A stretch of 5,318 nt of DNA, taken from assembly GCA_028275245.1 (NCBI GenBank), contig JAPWVA010000111.1:1-5318 (forward strand). Reading direction: 5' to 3'. The DNA comes from Actinomycetota bacterium. Its GTDB lineage: Bacteria; Actinomycetota; Geothermincolia; Geothermincolales; RBG-13-55-18. A program made the translations under genes and the position numbers. This document shows positions 1-5,318 of the stretch, piece by piece (the first letter of the stretch is position 1; each line of letters starts with the position of its first letter). The notes below the pieces were generated by a model that was given only the letters and a program-made list of their open reading frames with translations, had not been told where the DNA came from and ran no database searches.

Positions 1-424
1 AAGCGCCGCCGGGATCATCCCCCACCCTGGCCTCCAGCCCCAATTTGCCCAGGGCCCTGATGATGCCGCCACTGATCCTGCGGTAGCGAGCCATGAGGTC
101 GGGGGGGAGGGGGTAAGAAGGGGGAAGGATCACCGAGTAGGTGAAGTCATTCAGGTGTAGGAGGGCCTTACCCCCGGTGGGCCTGCGCACCACCTCTATG
201 CCCCAGCGGGCACATTCCTCCAGGTCCAGCTCGGATATGTCCTGGAACCTCCCCAGGGACACCGCGGGGGGTTCCCAGCGTTGGAACCTTAGGACGGGGA
301 GGAACCCATCCTCCCGGGCGCACAGGAGCAGAGCGTGGTCCAGGGCCATCTGGGAATAGCTGCTCATGGGCGGTAGGCGGACCAGCCTGAGTAAACGGGG
401 TGCCTCTGAAGCGGAAAGGCCCAT
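1..424 (-). CDS. Lipoate-protein ligase / octanoyltransferase family protein (3' end outside window)
   Basis: This family attaches lipoate or octanoate to a lysine of lipoyl domains (2-oxoacid dehydrogenases, GcvH). The visible 141 residues carry the family's N-terminal signatures: QMALDHALL (residues 25-33), RFQRW (46-50), PPAVSLGRFQ (52-61), the RRPTGGKALLH substrate-binding stretch (80-90) and TYSV (95-98). I chose ATG 424 because GAGGG lies 4 bases upstream and because the family has about 20 residues before MALD. The inner ATG at 367 has no ribosome site and would remove the RLVRLPP strand. It starts 19 bases after the nicotinate phosphoribosyltransferase stop, so the two are probably co-transcribed. 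The catalytic lysine region and C-terminus lie past the left edge. LplA-type ligase, LipM-type octanoyltransferase and an unrelated BPL/LPL-fold paralogue therefore cannot be told apart. The usual Glu of MALDEALL is His here. The family is secure; the exact activity is not. Confidence 0.85.
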   Translation of the reverse strand, partial: MGLSASEAPRLLRLVRLPPMSSYSQMALDHALLLCAREDGFLPVLRFQRWEPPAVSLGRFQDISELDLEECARWGIEVVRRPTGGKALLHLNDFTYSVILPPSYPLPPDLMARYRRISGGIIRALGKLGLEARVGDDPGGA

Positions 425-443
425 CTTGCCCTCGGGATGCCCT

Positions 444-1610
444 TCAAACAGCCTGACCCGAGATCTCCCGCAGAGTGCGGGACCTGATATCCTGCGGGCG
501 GGGCAGGTCCAAAAGGAGCCTCCCCCTCTCCATGAACTTCACGAGCAAGGGCTCCATAGTTTCCCCGCAAGAACAGCGGGGCGCCTCCCTACCCCAGGGA
601 TGGAGGGCCCGGTTCCCACAGGAGGGACAGCGATATAGCTGCTTTTTCCCCGACATCTTGCCCCGTTTAGAACGAAGCTCGCCCTCCACTTCCACGATGT
701 CGAAAGAAAAATCCACGACAGGGGCGTTGGAGATGGAGGTGCCCACCCCGTAACCGTCGGCGTACGGGTTGAGCTGGAGGATCTTGTGTTCATCGATGCC
801 CCCGCTCACCAGTATCTTCACGTGCCCATAACCCCGGATGTCCAGCTCCCACCGCACCTCTTGTAGTATCTTGGCGAAGTCGCCCCTCCGGGAGCTGGGG
901 GTGTCCAGGCGGACGGCGAAGAGTCGCTCCCCCAGAGCCTCCGCCGCGGTGATGGCGCCGAATTTCTCGTCCTGGAAGGTGTCGATGAGGGCCACCCTCC
1001 TCACATTGGGGTCCACCGCCCGGTCGAAGGCCTGGAAGGCGGTCTTCTCGTCTCCCACGCATAGCATCAGGGAGTGGGACATAGTCCCGGTGGGTCGTTC
1101 CCCTATGAGCTCGGCGCTCAATACCACCGACACGCCGTCGCAACCCCCGATGAAAGCGTTCCTCTCCACCATGGGGGCGATGAAGGGGTGGATGCGGCGG
1201 GCCCCGAAGCTGAGGAGCAGCCTTTCCCCCGCCGCCACCCGGCAGCGGGCTGCCTTAGTGGCCACGCCGGTGGCCTGGCAGATGAATCCCAGAAGGGCCG
1301 TCTCTAGTACCGCGAATTCCAGATACCTCCCTTCGATGACCAAGACCGTTTCCTCGGCCCGGAAAAGGGTTCCCTCGGGCAGCGCGTGGACGTCTACCTC
1401 CCTGCCCTCCAGAAGCCTGAGCGCCTCCTCCAGGCCGGCGAAAACCGCCCAGGTCCATTCCTCCGGGAGGGAGCTGGCCCTCACCTCAGCGGACACCCAA
1501 GGGTTGATGCCCAAGAACTTCAGGGCTTTCTCCACGTTGGTGAAGTAGACGTCGGTTACCTTTCCCGAGAGCACGTCCTCGGTGGATGCCACGTGGAATA
1601 TCTTCCTCAC
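444..1610 (-). CDS. pncB: Nicotinate phosphoribosyltransferase, short zinc-binding type
   Basis: This cytoplasmic enzyme makes nicotinate mononucleotide from nicotinate and PRPP, usually coupled to ATP, in the Preiss-Handler route to NAD. At 388 residues it is close to the short type characterised from Thermoplasma. The N-terminal VTDVYFTNVEKAL (18-30) is typical. GTMSHS (175-180) probably holds the phosphorylatable His at 179. RLDTPSSRRGD (234-244), LVSGGIDEH (267-275) and the phosphate-binding GVGTSISN (288-295) follow in the expected order. Near the C-terminus, CPSC (328-331) and CSC (346-348) form a four-cysteine zinc-knuckle-like site, as in the Thermoplasma enzyme. The start is GTG at 1610. 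GGAGG lies only 3 bases upstream, which is tight, and no better in-frame start is obvious. The nicotinamidase gene that makes its substrate lies just upstream, which supports nicotinate rather than nicotinamide or quinolinate as substrate. Confidence 0.93.
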   Translation of the reverse strand: MRKIFHVASTEDVLSGKVTDVYFTNVEKALKFLGINPWVSAEVRASSLPEEWTWAVFAGLEEALRLLEGREVDVHALPEGTLFRAEETVLVIEGRYLEFAVLETALLGFICQATGVATKAARCRVAAGERLLLSFGARRIHPFIAPMVERNAFIGGCDGVSVVLSAELIGERPTGTMSHSLMLCVGDEKTAFQAFDRAVDPNVRRVALIDTFQDEKFGAITAAEALGERLFAVRLDTPSSRRGDFAKILQEVRWELDIRGYGHVKILVSGGIDEHKILQLNPYADGYGVGTSISNAPVVDFSFDIVEVEGELRSKRGKMSGKKQLYRCPSCGNRALHPWGREAPRCSCGETMEPLLVKFMERGRLLLDLPRPQDIRSRTLREISGQAV

Positions 1611-1613
1611 CTC

Positions 1614-1618
1614 CCTCC
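1614..1618 (-). promoter_or_regulatory. Ribosome binding site of pncB, unusually close to the start
   Basis: GGAGG lies 3 bases before the GTG start at 1610, shorter than the usual 5-9. A second overlapping match, GGAGGTGA, includes the GTG itself. It would be well placed for initiation four codons later, at ATA followed by TTC-CAC-GTG, where some relatives begin (FHVAS...). ATA is a very rare start codon, so GTG 1610 is kept. Confidence 0.55.
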
Positions 1619-1642
1619 ATTGGTGGAGGCCCAGCTGGAAGG

Positions 1643-1673
1643 CCTTTCCCTCACCCTGACGGGTCCGGAAAGG
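1643..1673 (-). other. Stem-loop between pncA and pncB
   Basis: On the minus strand, CCTTTCC (1673-1667) pairs perfectly with GGAAAGG (1649-1643). Inside this, ACCC (1664-1661) pairs with GGGT (1656-1653) around a GTCA tetraloop, with a small 2/3-base internal loop between the stems. The structure occupies the middle of the 75-base gap and ends 32 bases before the pncB start. No T-run follows, so it is not a standard intrinsic terminator. It could be a processing or stability element, a weak attenuator, or chance. Confidence 0.4.
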
Positions 1674-1685
1674 GATGCCTGGGCC

Positions 1686-2219
1686 TCATAGTAGGTCCGC
1701 CTTGAGCACCTCTGCAAGTTGTTGGAATATGAATCGGTCGGTCTCCTCGCTAAGGGAAGCCACCCCCCGGCGGAAAACGGCCACCTTGTATCCCCTCATG
1801 GCTGCATCCAGGGCGGTAGCGTATACGCAGATGTTGGTGAGCACTCCGGTGAGGTAAACCTTTTCCACCCCGAGTTCCCGCAGCACCAAGTCGAGGTCGG
1901 TGCCGAAGAAAGCACTGTACCTCCTCTTGGACACCTGGTACTCACCGGGGAGGGGTTTCAACTCCTCCACCACCTCTCCTCCCCAGGTGCCGGCCACTGC
2001 GTGGGGTGGCCAGTAAGCGAACTCGGCGTCATCGGGTCTGTGGGAGTCCTTGATGAAGATCACCGGGCGTCCGAGGGATCGGAACTCCTCCAGCACCTCG
2101 CGGATGAAGGGAACGATCCTCTTGGCTCCCGGGACTACCAGCGCCCCCTTCTCCTCGATGAAGTCATTGAGCATGTCGATGACCAGCAGGGCGCCTTTGG
2201 GGTCTATATGGTGGGCCAT
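1686..2219 (-). CDS. pncA: Nicotinamidase (isochorismatase-fold cysteine hydrolase)
   Basis: It hydrolyses nicotinamide to nicotinate and ammonia, the first step of NAD salvage, in the cytoplasm. The 177 residues match the size of this compact alpha/beta fold. The catalytic triad can be read as Asp15 (LLVIDMLNDF), Lys98 (VSKRRYSAF) and Cys131 (GVLTNICVYATALDA). The metal ligands expected in nicotinamidases are present: Asp58 and His60 (KDSH) and His73 (WPPHAVAGTWGGE). These set it apart from isochorismatases that lack the metal site. The start is ATG 2219, with AGGAGGTG ending 6 bases upstream, a near-perfect ribosome site. The stop is followed 75 bases later by nicotinate phosphoribosyltransferase, the enzyme for the next step. 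A related amidase such as N-carbamoylsarcosine amidase or pyrazinamidase activity cannot be excluded from sequence alone. The metal site and the neighbour make nicotinamidase much the best call. Confidence 0.9.
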   Translation of the reverse strand: MAHHIDPKGALLVIDMLNDFIEEKGALVVPGAKRIVPFIREVLEEFRSLGRPVIFIKDSHRPDDAEFAYWPPHAVAGTWGGEVVEELKPLPGEYQVSKRRYSAFFGTDLDLVLRELGVEKVYLTGVLTNICVYATALDAAMRGYKVAVFRRGVASLSEETDRFIFQQLAEVLKADLL

Positions 2220-2222
2220 CCT

Positions 2223-2291
2223 TCACACCTCCTCGATCTCCGGCGCGGGGACCTCGCCTCCTGTACCGGCATCGCCGCTGGACCCGGGCAT
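2223..2291 (-). CDS. Possible 22-residue small ORF just upstream of pncA
   Basis: An ATG at 2291 opens a 22-codon frame ending in TGA at 2225-2223, three bases before the pncA ATG. AAGGAG lies 2 bases before the start, a recognisable but very close ribosome site. An in-frame TAA lies three codons upstream, so it cannot be an extension of a longer gene. The product is small, acidic and rich in Gly and Pro, with no membrane segment or known motif. Its stop overlaps the pncA ribosome site, so its translation could couple to or modulate pncA. Chance is equally possible in a GC-rich gap, so confidence is low. Confidence 0.2.
   Translation of the reverse strand: MPGSSGDAGTGGEVPAPEIEEV
2226..2233 (-). 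promoter_or_regulatory. Strong ribosome binding site of pncA
   Basis: AGGAGGTG is an eight-base match to the anti-Shine-Dalgarno sequence with a 6-base spacer to ATG 2219. It fixes the pncA start. It is also the end of the possible 22-codon ORF at 2291-2223, whose last codons and TGA stop run through it. Confidence 0.8.
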
Positions 2292-2314
2292 CGCTCCTTA
2301 CCTTCCCTCAGGAT

Positions 2315-2336
2315 ACCTATGTACCGCCTAAGTACC
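2315..2336 (-). repeat. Imperfect 11-base tandem repeat across the end of the fusion gene
   Basis: On the minus strand, GGTACTTAGGC (2336-2326) is followed directly by GGTACATAGGT (2325-2315), with 9 of 11 bases identical. The TAG stop of the upstream gene lies in the first unit. A looser third match, GGTACAGGAGG, sits at 2267-2257. It may be a binding site at the head of the pncA-pncB segment or a chance duplication. Confidence 0.35.
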
Positions 2337-4826
2337 GGTGATTTCCATGATACGGGATGAGAAGTCGCGGATGAGCCTCCCCGCCCTTTCCTCACTGGAG
2401 GATTCGCAGATCAGGTGCAGGACCGGCTCGTCGGGGTCGGGGAGCACCAGAACCCATTCCCCCCCGTCCATGAGCGCCTTTATTCCGTCGATGAGTTCCA
2501 GGTTTTCCCCCTTCAGGCTTTCCATGAGGCGGCGCATTATGGTGCCCTTCTGCTCGAAGCTGGCGGGTATTTCCTCCGAGAGCAGGTAGATGGGGGGAAG
2601 CTCTCCCAGGATGTGGGACAAAGGCTTGTCGATGGCGGACAGGTAGTGGAGGAGGAATGCGGAACTGGCCATGGCGTCGTAAGTGGGCAGGAATGAGGGG
2701 AATATGTAACCTCCCCCGCCGGCGCCGCCGAAGACGACCCCGTCCTCCATGCTGGTCCTCATGAGGTCGCTCCGGCTTACCTTGGTGCGCTTCACCTCCA
2801 GGCCATAGCGGCGGGCCAGCTCCTCCACCCGGGAGGTGACGCTCACTGGAACGGCGATGCTTCCCCTCTCGCCCGCCTCCCCCAGCAGGGCTATGAAGAG
2901 CAGCAGAGCGGCCTGCGGAGGCACCACTTTTCCCCGATCGTCCACGATATAGATGCGTTCGGCGGCGTTATCCATGAGCAGGCCCAGGTGGGAACGGGAG
3001 CTCTTCACCAGTTCTGAGAGGCGTCGCAGGGAGGCGTTGAGCTCTTCCTGGCTCAGGGAAACCTTCCTTTCATCGGTGAAGTTGTTCAGGGAAAGGGTGT
3101 CGCAACCCAGCTGGCCGAAAACGTAGGGCATGATCATGGAGGAGCTACCGTAGGCGTAGTCCACCACCACCCTGAACCGGCGGGAGCGGATCCTCTCCAC
3201 GTCGAGCCGAGAGAGCAGCTGGGCTGTGTACATGTCCAAAATCCGGGGAGGGAAGATGATGGCCCCTATCTCGTCGGCGAAGGCTCGGCGGAAGCTGGAC
3301 TGATGGAAGATCTTCTCGATTTCCCGCTGGCCGCTTTCCGAAAGGTCGATGCCCTTCCCGTCGAAGAAGCGGATCTCTATGGACTGGGGGTCGAAGGCTG
3401 ATACCCGGACGTCCACTCCCCCCACCGCCCGCTCCGCTACGATGGCGAAACGGTTAACCGGCGAGGGGGAGATCTCCAGGTCGGCCACGTTCACCCCGGT
3501 GGAGTTGAGGCCGGTGATGATGGCTCTCTTTATGGTGCGGGCGGCCCGGGAGGCGTCCCGAGAGGTGATCACCGTTGAGCCCATGGGCAGGGTGGAACCG
3601 TAAGCCATGGCGATGCGCAGTGCCTGCTCGGGGGTGATGTCCACGTTCATGATACCGGAGATGGCCCGCTTGCCGAAGAGGGTCCGAAGTCCCCGGGATT
3701 CCCAGATGATGCTGGTGTTGACGGTAGCCCCGTTCTCCACCACCTTGAAGGGGTATATCTTAACGTCGTGGTTGACTAGGACGTTCTCCCCGATGAGGCA
3801 TTCGTCTCCCACCACCACCCCTTCCTCCAGGCGAACGTTGCCCTTCAGGTCACAATTCTTACCCACCACGCATCCCCTCAGGTGGGAACTGGGCCCTACG
3901 TAGACGTTCTCGTACACGATGGCCCGGTGGACGAAGGAGTCCTTCTTTACCACCACGTTGTCTCCCAGAACGGTGTATTCCCTTATCACGGCGCCCTTTT
4001 CTATCTTGCAGTTCCTGCCTATCACCGCGGGACCCCTGATCACGGCGCCCTCCTCCACCTCGGTGCCCTCTCCCATCCACACGTTCTCGGAGATGCGGAA
4101 CCCAGGGGGCTTGATGTCGGTGCGTCCGTCCAGGATGTCCTTGTGGGCCCGTACGTACTGCTCGAAGTTGCCTATGTCGCACCAGTACCCCCTGGCCACA
4201 TAGCCATATAGGGGGTAGCCCTTCTCCAGCAGGTAGGGGAAGAGGTCCTTGGAGAAGTCGAAGGGAGTACCCTCGGGGATGTGGTCCAGGATAGAGGGGT
4301 CCAATACGTAGATCCCCGTGTTTACGGTGTCGCTGAAGACCTGGCCCCAGTTGGGTTTCTCCAGGAACCTTTCAATCCTCCCCTCCTGGTCGGTGACCAC
4401 AATTCCGAACTCCAGGGGGTTTTCCACCCGGAGAAGGGCCAGGGTGGCCATGGCCCCCTTTTCCCGGTGGAAGCACAACAGTTCCCCCAGGTCGATGTCG
4501 GTGAGGGCATCGCCGCTGATGACCAAGAAGGTGTCGTCCAGGAAACGGGCGCAGTTTTTGACGCTTCCCGCCGTTCCCAAGGGGGTGTCCTCGATGACGT
4601 AGGTCATGCTCACCCCCCATTCCGACCCGTCGCCGAAATAGTTGGTGATGAGGGTGGGGAGGAATTGCAGGGTGACCACCAGTTCCCGGAAATCCTTTCC
4701 GGCGAGGAGCTCCACGATATGCTGCATCATAGGCCGGTTGACCACCGGGAGCATGGGCTTGGGCTTGTTGCTGGTCAGGGGCCGCAGGCGCGTCCCCTGT
4801 CCTCCCGCCATCACCACCGCCTTCAT
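2328..4826 (-). CDS. Sugar-1-phosphate nucleotidyltransferase fused to a degenerate phosphohexomutase domain
   Basis: An 832-residue cytoplasmic fusion, often annotated as mannose-1-phosphate guanylyltransferase. The N-terminal NTP-transferase domain (about 1-240) makes an NDP-sugar from NTP and a sugar 1-phosphate. It looks intact: GGQGTRLRPLT (8-18), Lys23 in KPKPMLPV, SGDALTD with Asp106, FLEKP (154-158), NTGIY with Asn169, and WCDIG with Asp217. A left-handed beta-helix of hexapeptide repeats follows (about 245-372). The rest (about 380-832) has the phosphomannomutase/phosphoglucomutase fold, opening with LFGKRAISGIMN, but its four active-site loops are degenerate. The sugar (mannose, glucose or another) and the nucleotide cannot be read from sequence. 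ATG 4826 is preferred because GGAGG lies 6 bases upstream and the family starts MKAVVMAGG. The ATG at 4832 would abut the ribosome site. It starts 25 bases after the hydrolase gene stop, so the two are probably co-transcribed. A role in glycan or envelope precursor supply is likely. Confidence 0.9.
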   Translation of the reverse strand: MKAVVMAGGQGTRLRPLTSNKPKPMLPVVNRPMMQHIVELLAGKDFRELVVTLQFLPTLITNYFGDGSEWGVSMTYVIEDTPLGTAGSVKNCARFLDDTFLVISGDALTDIDLGELLCFHREKGAMATLALLRVENPLEFGIVVTDQEGRIERFLEKPNWGQVFSDTVNTGIYVLDPSILDHIPEGTPFDFSKDLFPYLLEKGYPLYGYVARGYWCDIGNFEQYVRAHKDILDGRTDIKPPGFRISENVWMGEGTEVEEGAVIRGPAVIGRNCKIEKGAVIREYTVLGDNVVVKKDSFVHRAIVYENVYVGPSSHLRGCVVGKNCDLKGNVRLEEGVVVGDECLIGENVLVNHDVKIYPFKVVENGATVNTSIIWESRGLRTLFGKRAISGIMNVDITPEQALRIAMAYGSTLPMGSTVITSRDASRAARTIKRAIITGLNSTGVNVADLEISPSPVNRFAIVAERAVGGVDVRVSAFDPQSIEIRFFDGKGIDLSESGQREIEKIFHQSSFRRAFADEIGAIIFPPRILDMYTAQLLSRLDVERIRSRRFRVVVDYAYGSSSMIMPYVFGQLGCDTLSLNNFTDERKVSLSQEELNASLRRLSELVKSSRSHLGLLMDNAAERIYIVDDRGKVVPPQAALLLFIALLGEAGERGSIAVPVSVTSRVEELARRYGLEVKRTKVSRSDLMRTSMEDGVVFGGAGGGGYIFPSFLPTYDAMASSAFLLHYLSAIDKPLSHILGELPPIYLLSEEIPASFEQKGTIMRRLMESLKGENLELIDGIKALMDGGEWVLVLPDPDEPVLHLICESSSEERAGRLIRDFSSRIMEITGT

Positions 4827-4832
4827 GGCCAT

Positions 4833-4840
4833 CCTCCTTC
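4833..4840 (-). promoter_or_regulatory. Ribosome binding site deciding the start of the fusion gene
   Basis: GAAGGAGG directly touches the ATG at 4832 but lies 6 bases from the next in-frame ATG at 4826. Normal spacing therefore selects 4826 and removes Met-Ala from the longer reading. The resulting N-terminus, MKAVVMAGG, is the usual one for this nucleotidyltransferase family. Confidence 0.75.
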
Positions 4841-4851
4841 GTGTCCCTACT

Positions 4852-5318
4852 TCAGGACGAGTAATCCAGGAGCACCACAGTGGTGGGGTCGGGCAGCACC
4901 CCCCGGGCCAGGTAGAGGGGTCCCCTCCCCGCCCTTTCCACCCGGTCGAAGCGCTGGAGGAAGGGGTCGACCGTCTTGATGGGGAAGGCGCAGGCTTTGT
5001 TGCGGAAGTGCATGGGCACGGCTATCCGTGGTGCTAGCATTTTCACCAACTCCTCGGCCTGCTCGTCGTCGATGGTGAAGGTTCCCCCCACCGGGACGAA
5101 GAGCACGTCGGCCCCGGTGATCCTTTCGGCCAGATCCCGATCGGGCAGGTGTCCCAGGTCCCCCAGGTGGACGAAGTCCATGCCCCCCATAGTGAAACGG
5201 TACACCGTGTTGGGCCCTCTCTCCGCACCTCCTTTTGCGTCGTGGTAGGAGGAGAACCCCCTTATCCTGATGCCAGCCACCTCCACCTCACCCGGTCCCT
5301 TGACCACCTGGGGGTTTC
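4852..5318 (-). CDS. Metallo-beta-lactamase-fold hydrolase, COG2220-like (5' end outside window)
   Basis: This is the C-terminal part of a small metal-dependent hydrolase of the Lactamase_B_3 type, probably cytoplasmic, with unknown substrate. The reading frame is open to the window edge (Asn-Pro-Gln-Val-Val-Lys-Gly-Pro-Gly-Glu). The GTG at 5307 falls inside this conserved segment and is unlikely to be the real start. Visible family features, numbered from that GTG, are GPGEVEVAGIRIRG (4-17), SYHD (20-23), the metal-site loop HLGDLGH (47-53) with Asp50, FVPVGGTFTIDDEQA (70-84) and VPMHF (97-101) with His100. The N-terminal HxHxDH-type metal motif would lie upstream of the window and cannot be checked. 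It ends with TGA 25 bases before the nucleotidyltransferase fusion, which suggests one transcript. No signal peptide can be assessed. The fold is secure; the substrate and any link to sugar metabolism are unknown. Confidence 0.85.
   Translation of the reverse strand, partial: NPQVVKGPGEVEVAGIRIRGFSSYHDAKGGAERGPNTVYRFTMGGMDFVHLGDLGHLPDRDLAERITGADVLFVPVGGTFTIDDEQAEELVKMLAPRIAVPMHFRNKACAFPIKTVDPFLQRFDRVERAGRGPLYLARGVLPDPTTVVLLDYSS

Noticed and set aside
838..1548. A 236-codon open frame on the plus strand
   Set aside because: It lies wholly antisense to the well-supported nicotinate phosphoribosyltransferase gene. Its product resembles no family and is rich in Ser, Arg and Pro, as expected for a GC-rich shadow frame.
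1643..1673. Intrinsic terminator ending the pncA transcript
   Set aside because: The stem is sound but no T-run follows on the minus strand and pncB starts 32 bases on, so termination is not supported.
1719..2360. A 213-codon open frame on the plus strand
   Set aside because: It is antisense to pncA, its gap and the end of the fusion gene. It has no recognisable motif, and the minus-strand pncA has its full set of catalytic residues.
3955..4060. Repeated TCACGGCGCCCT-like sequences
   Set aside because: They encode successive hexapeptide units (GAVIRG, GAVIRE) of the beta-helix, so protein repeats explain them.
4873..4885. Perfect inverted repeat CACCACAGTGGTG
   Set aside because: It lies inside the hydrolase coding sequence with a one-base centre, so it cannot form a normal hairpin loop. 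It encodes the Pro-Thr-Thr-Val-Val stretch. It is probably chance.
4281..4979. A 232-codon open frame on the plus strand
   Set aside because: It is antisense to the nucleotidyltransferase domain and crosses the gene junction. Its composition is typical of a mirror frame rich in His, Gly and Val.

Overview
All five recognisable genes lie on the minus strand, head to tail and with short gaps, so the window reads as one operon-like run from right to left. The DNA is GC-rich. The genes use strong AGGAGG-type ribosome binding sites, accept GTG starts and use AGG and ATA codons freely. Together with the 832-residue nucleotidyltransferase/mutase-like fusion, a form I know mainly from Actinobacteria and Cyanobacteria, this suggests a bacterium, perhaps a deep-branching actinobacterium. 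No rRNA or other phylogenetic marker is present, so the lineage is only a guess.

Layout in transcription order: (1) 5318-4852, the C-terminal part of a metallo-beta-lactamase-fold hydrolase whose N-terminus lies beyond the right edge. (2) 4826-2328, a long fusion of a sugar-1-phosphate nucleotidyltransferase, a left-handed beta-helix and a phosphomannomutase/phosphoglucomutase-like domain. (3) A 108-base gap with an imperfect tandem repeat and a possible 22-codon ORF. (4) 2219-1686, a nicotinamidase (pncA type). (5) A 75-base gap with a stem-loop. (6) 1610-444, a nicotinate phosphoribosyltransferase of the short, zinc-binding type. (7) 424-1, the N-terminal part of a lipoate/octanoate ligase-family protein that runs off the left edge.

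The nicotinamidase and the phosphoribosyltransferase catalyse consecutive steps: nicotinamide to nicotinate, then nicotinate to nicotinate mononucleotide. They form an NAD salvage pair. The lipoate-family gene follows 19 bases later, so this half of the window is about cofactors. The upstream half is about activated sugars for glycans or cell envelope, plus a hydrolase of unknown substrate.

The most notable feature is that the mutase-like domain of the fusion has lost its catalytic serine loop, metal-binding loop, sugar-binding loop and phosphate-binding loop, while the nucleotidyltransferase domain keeps its key residues. It looks like a pseudoenzyme domain retained as a structural or regulatory module. 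I see no mobile element, CRISPR array, tRNA or rRNA. I found nothing that amounts to a wholly new system.
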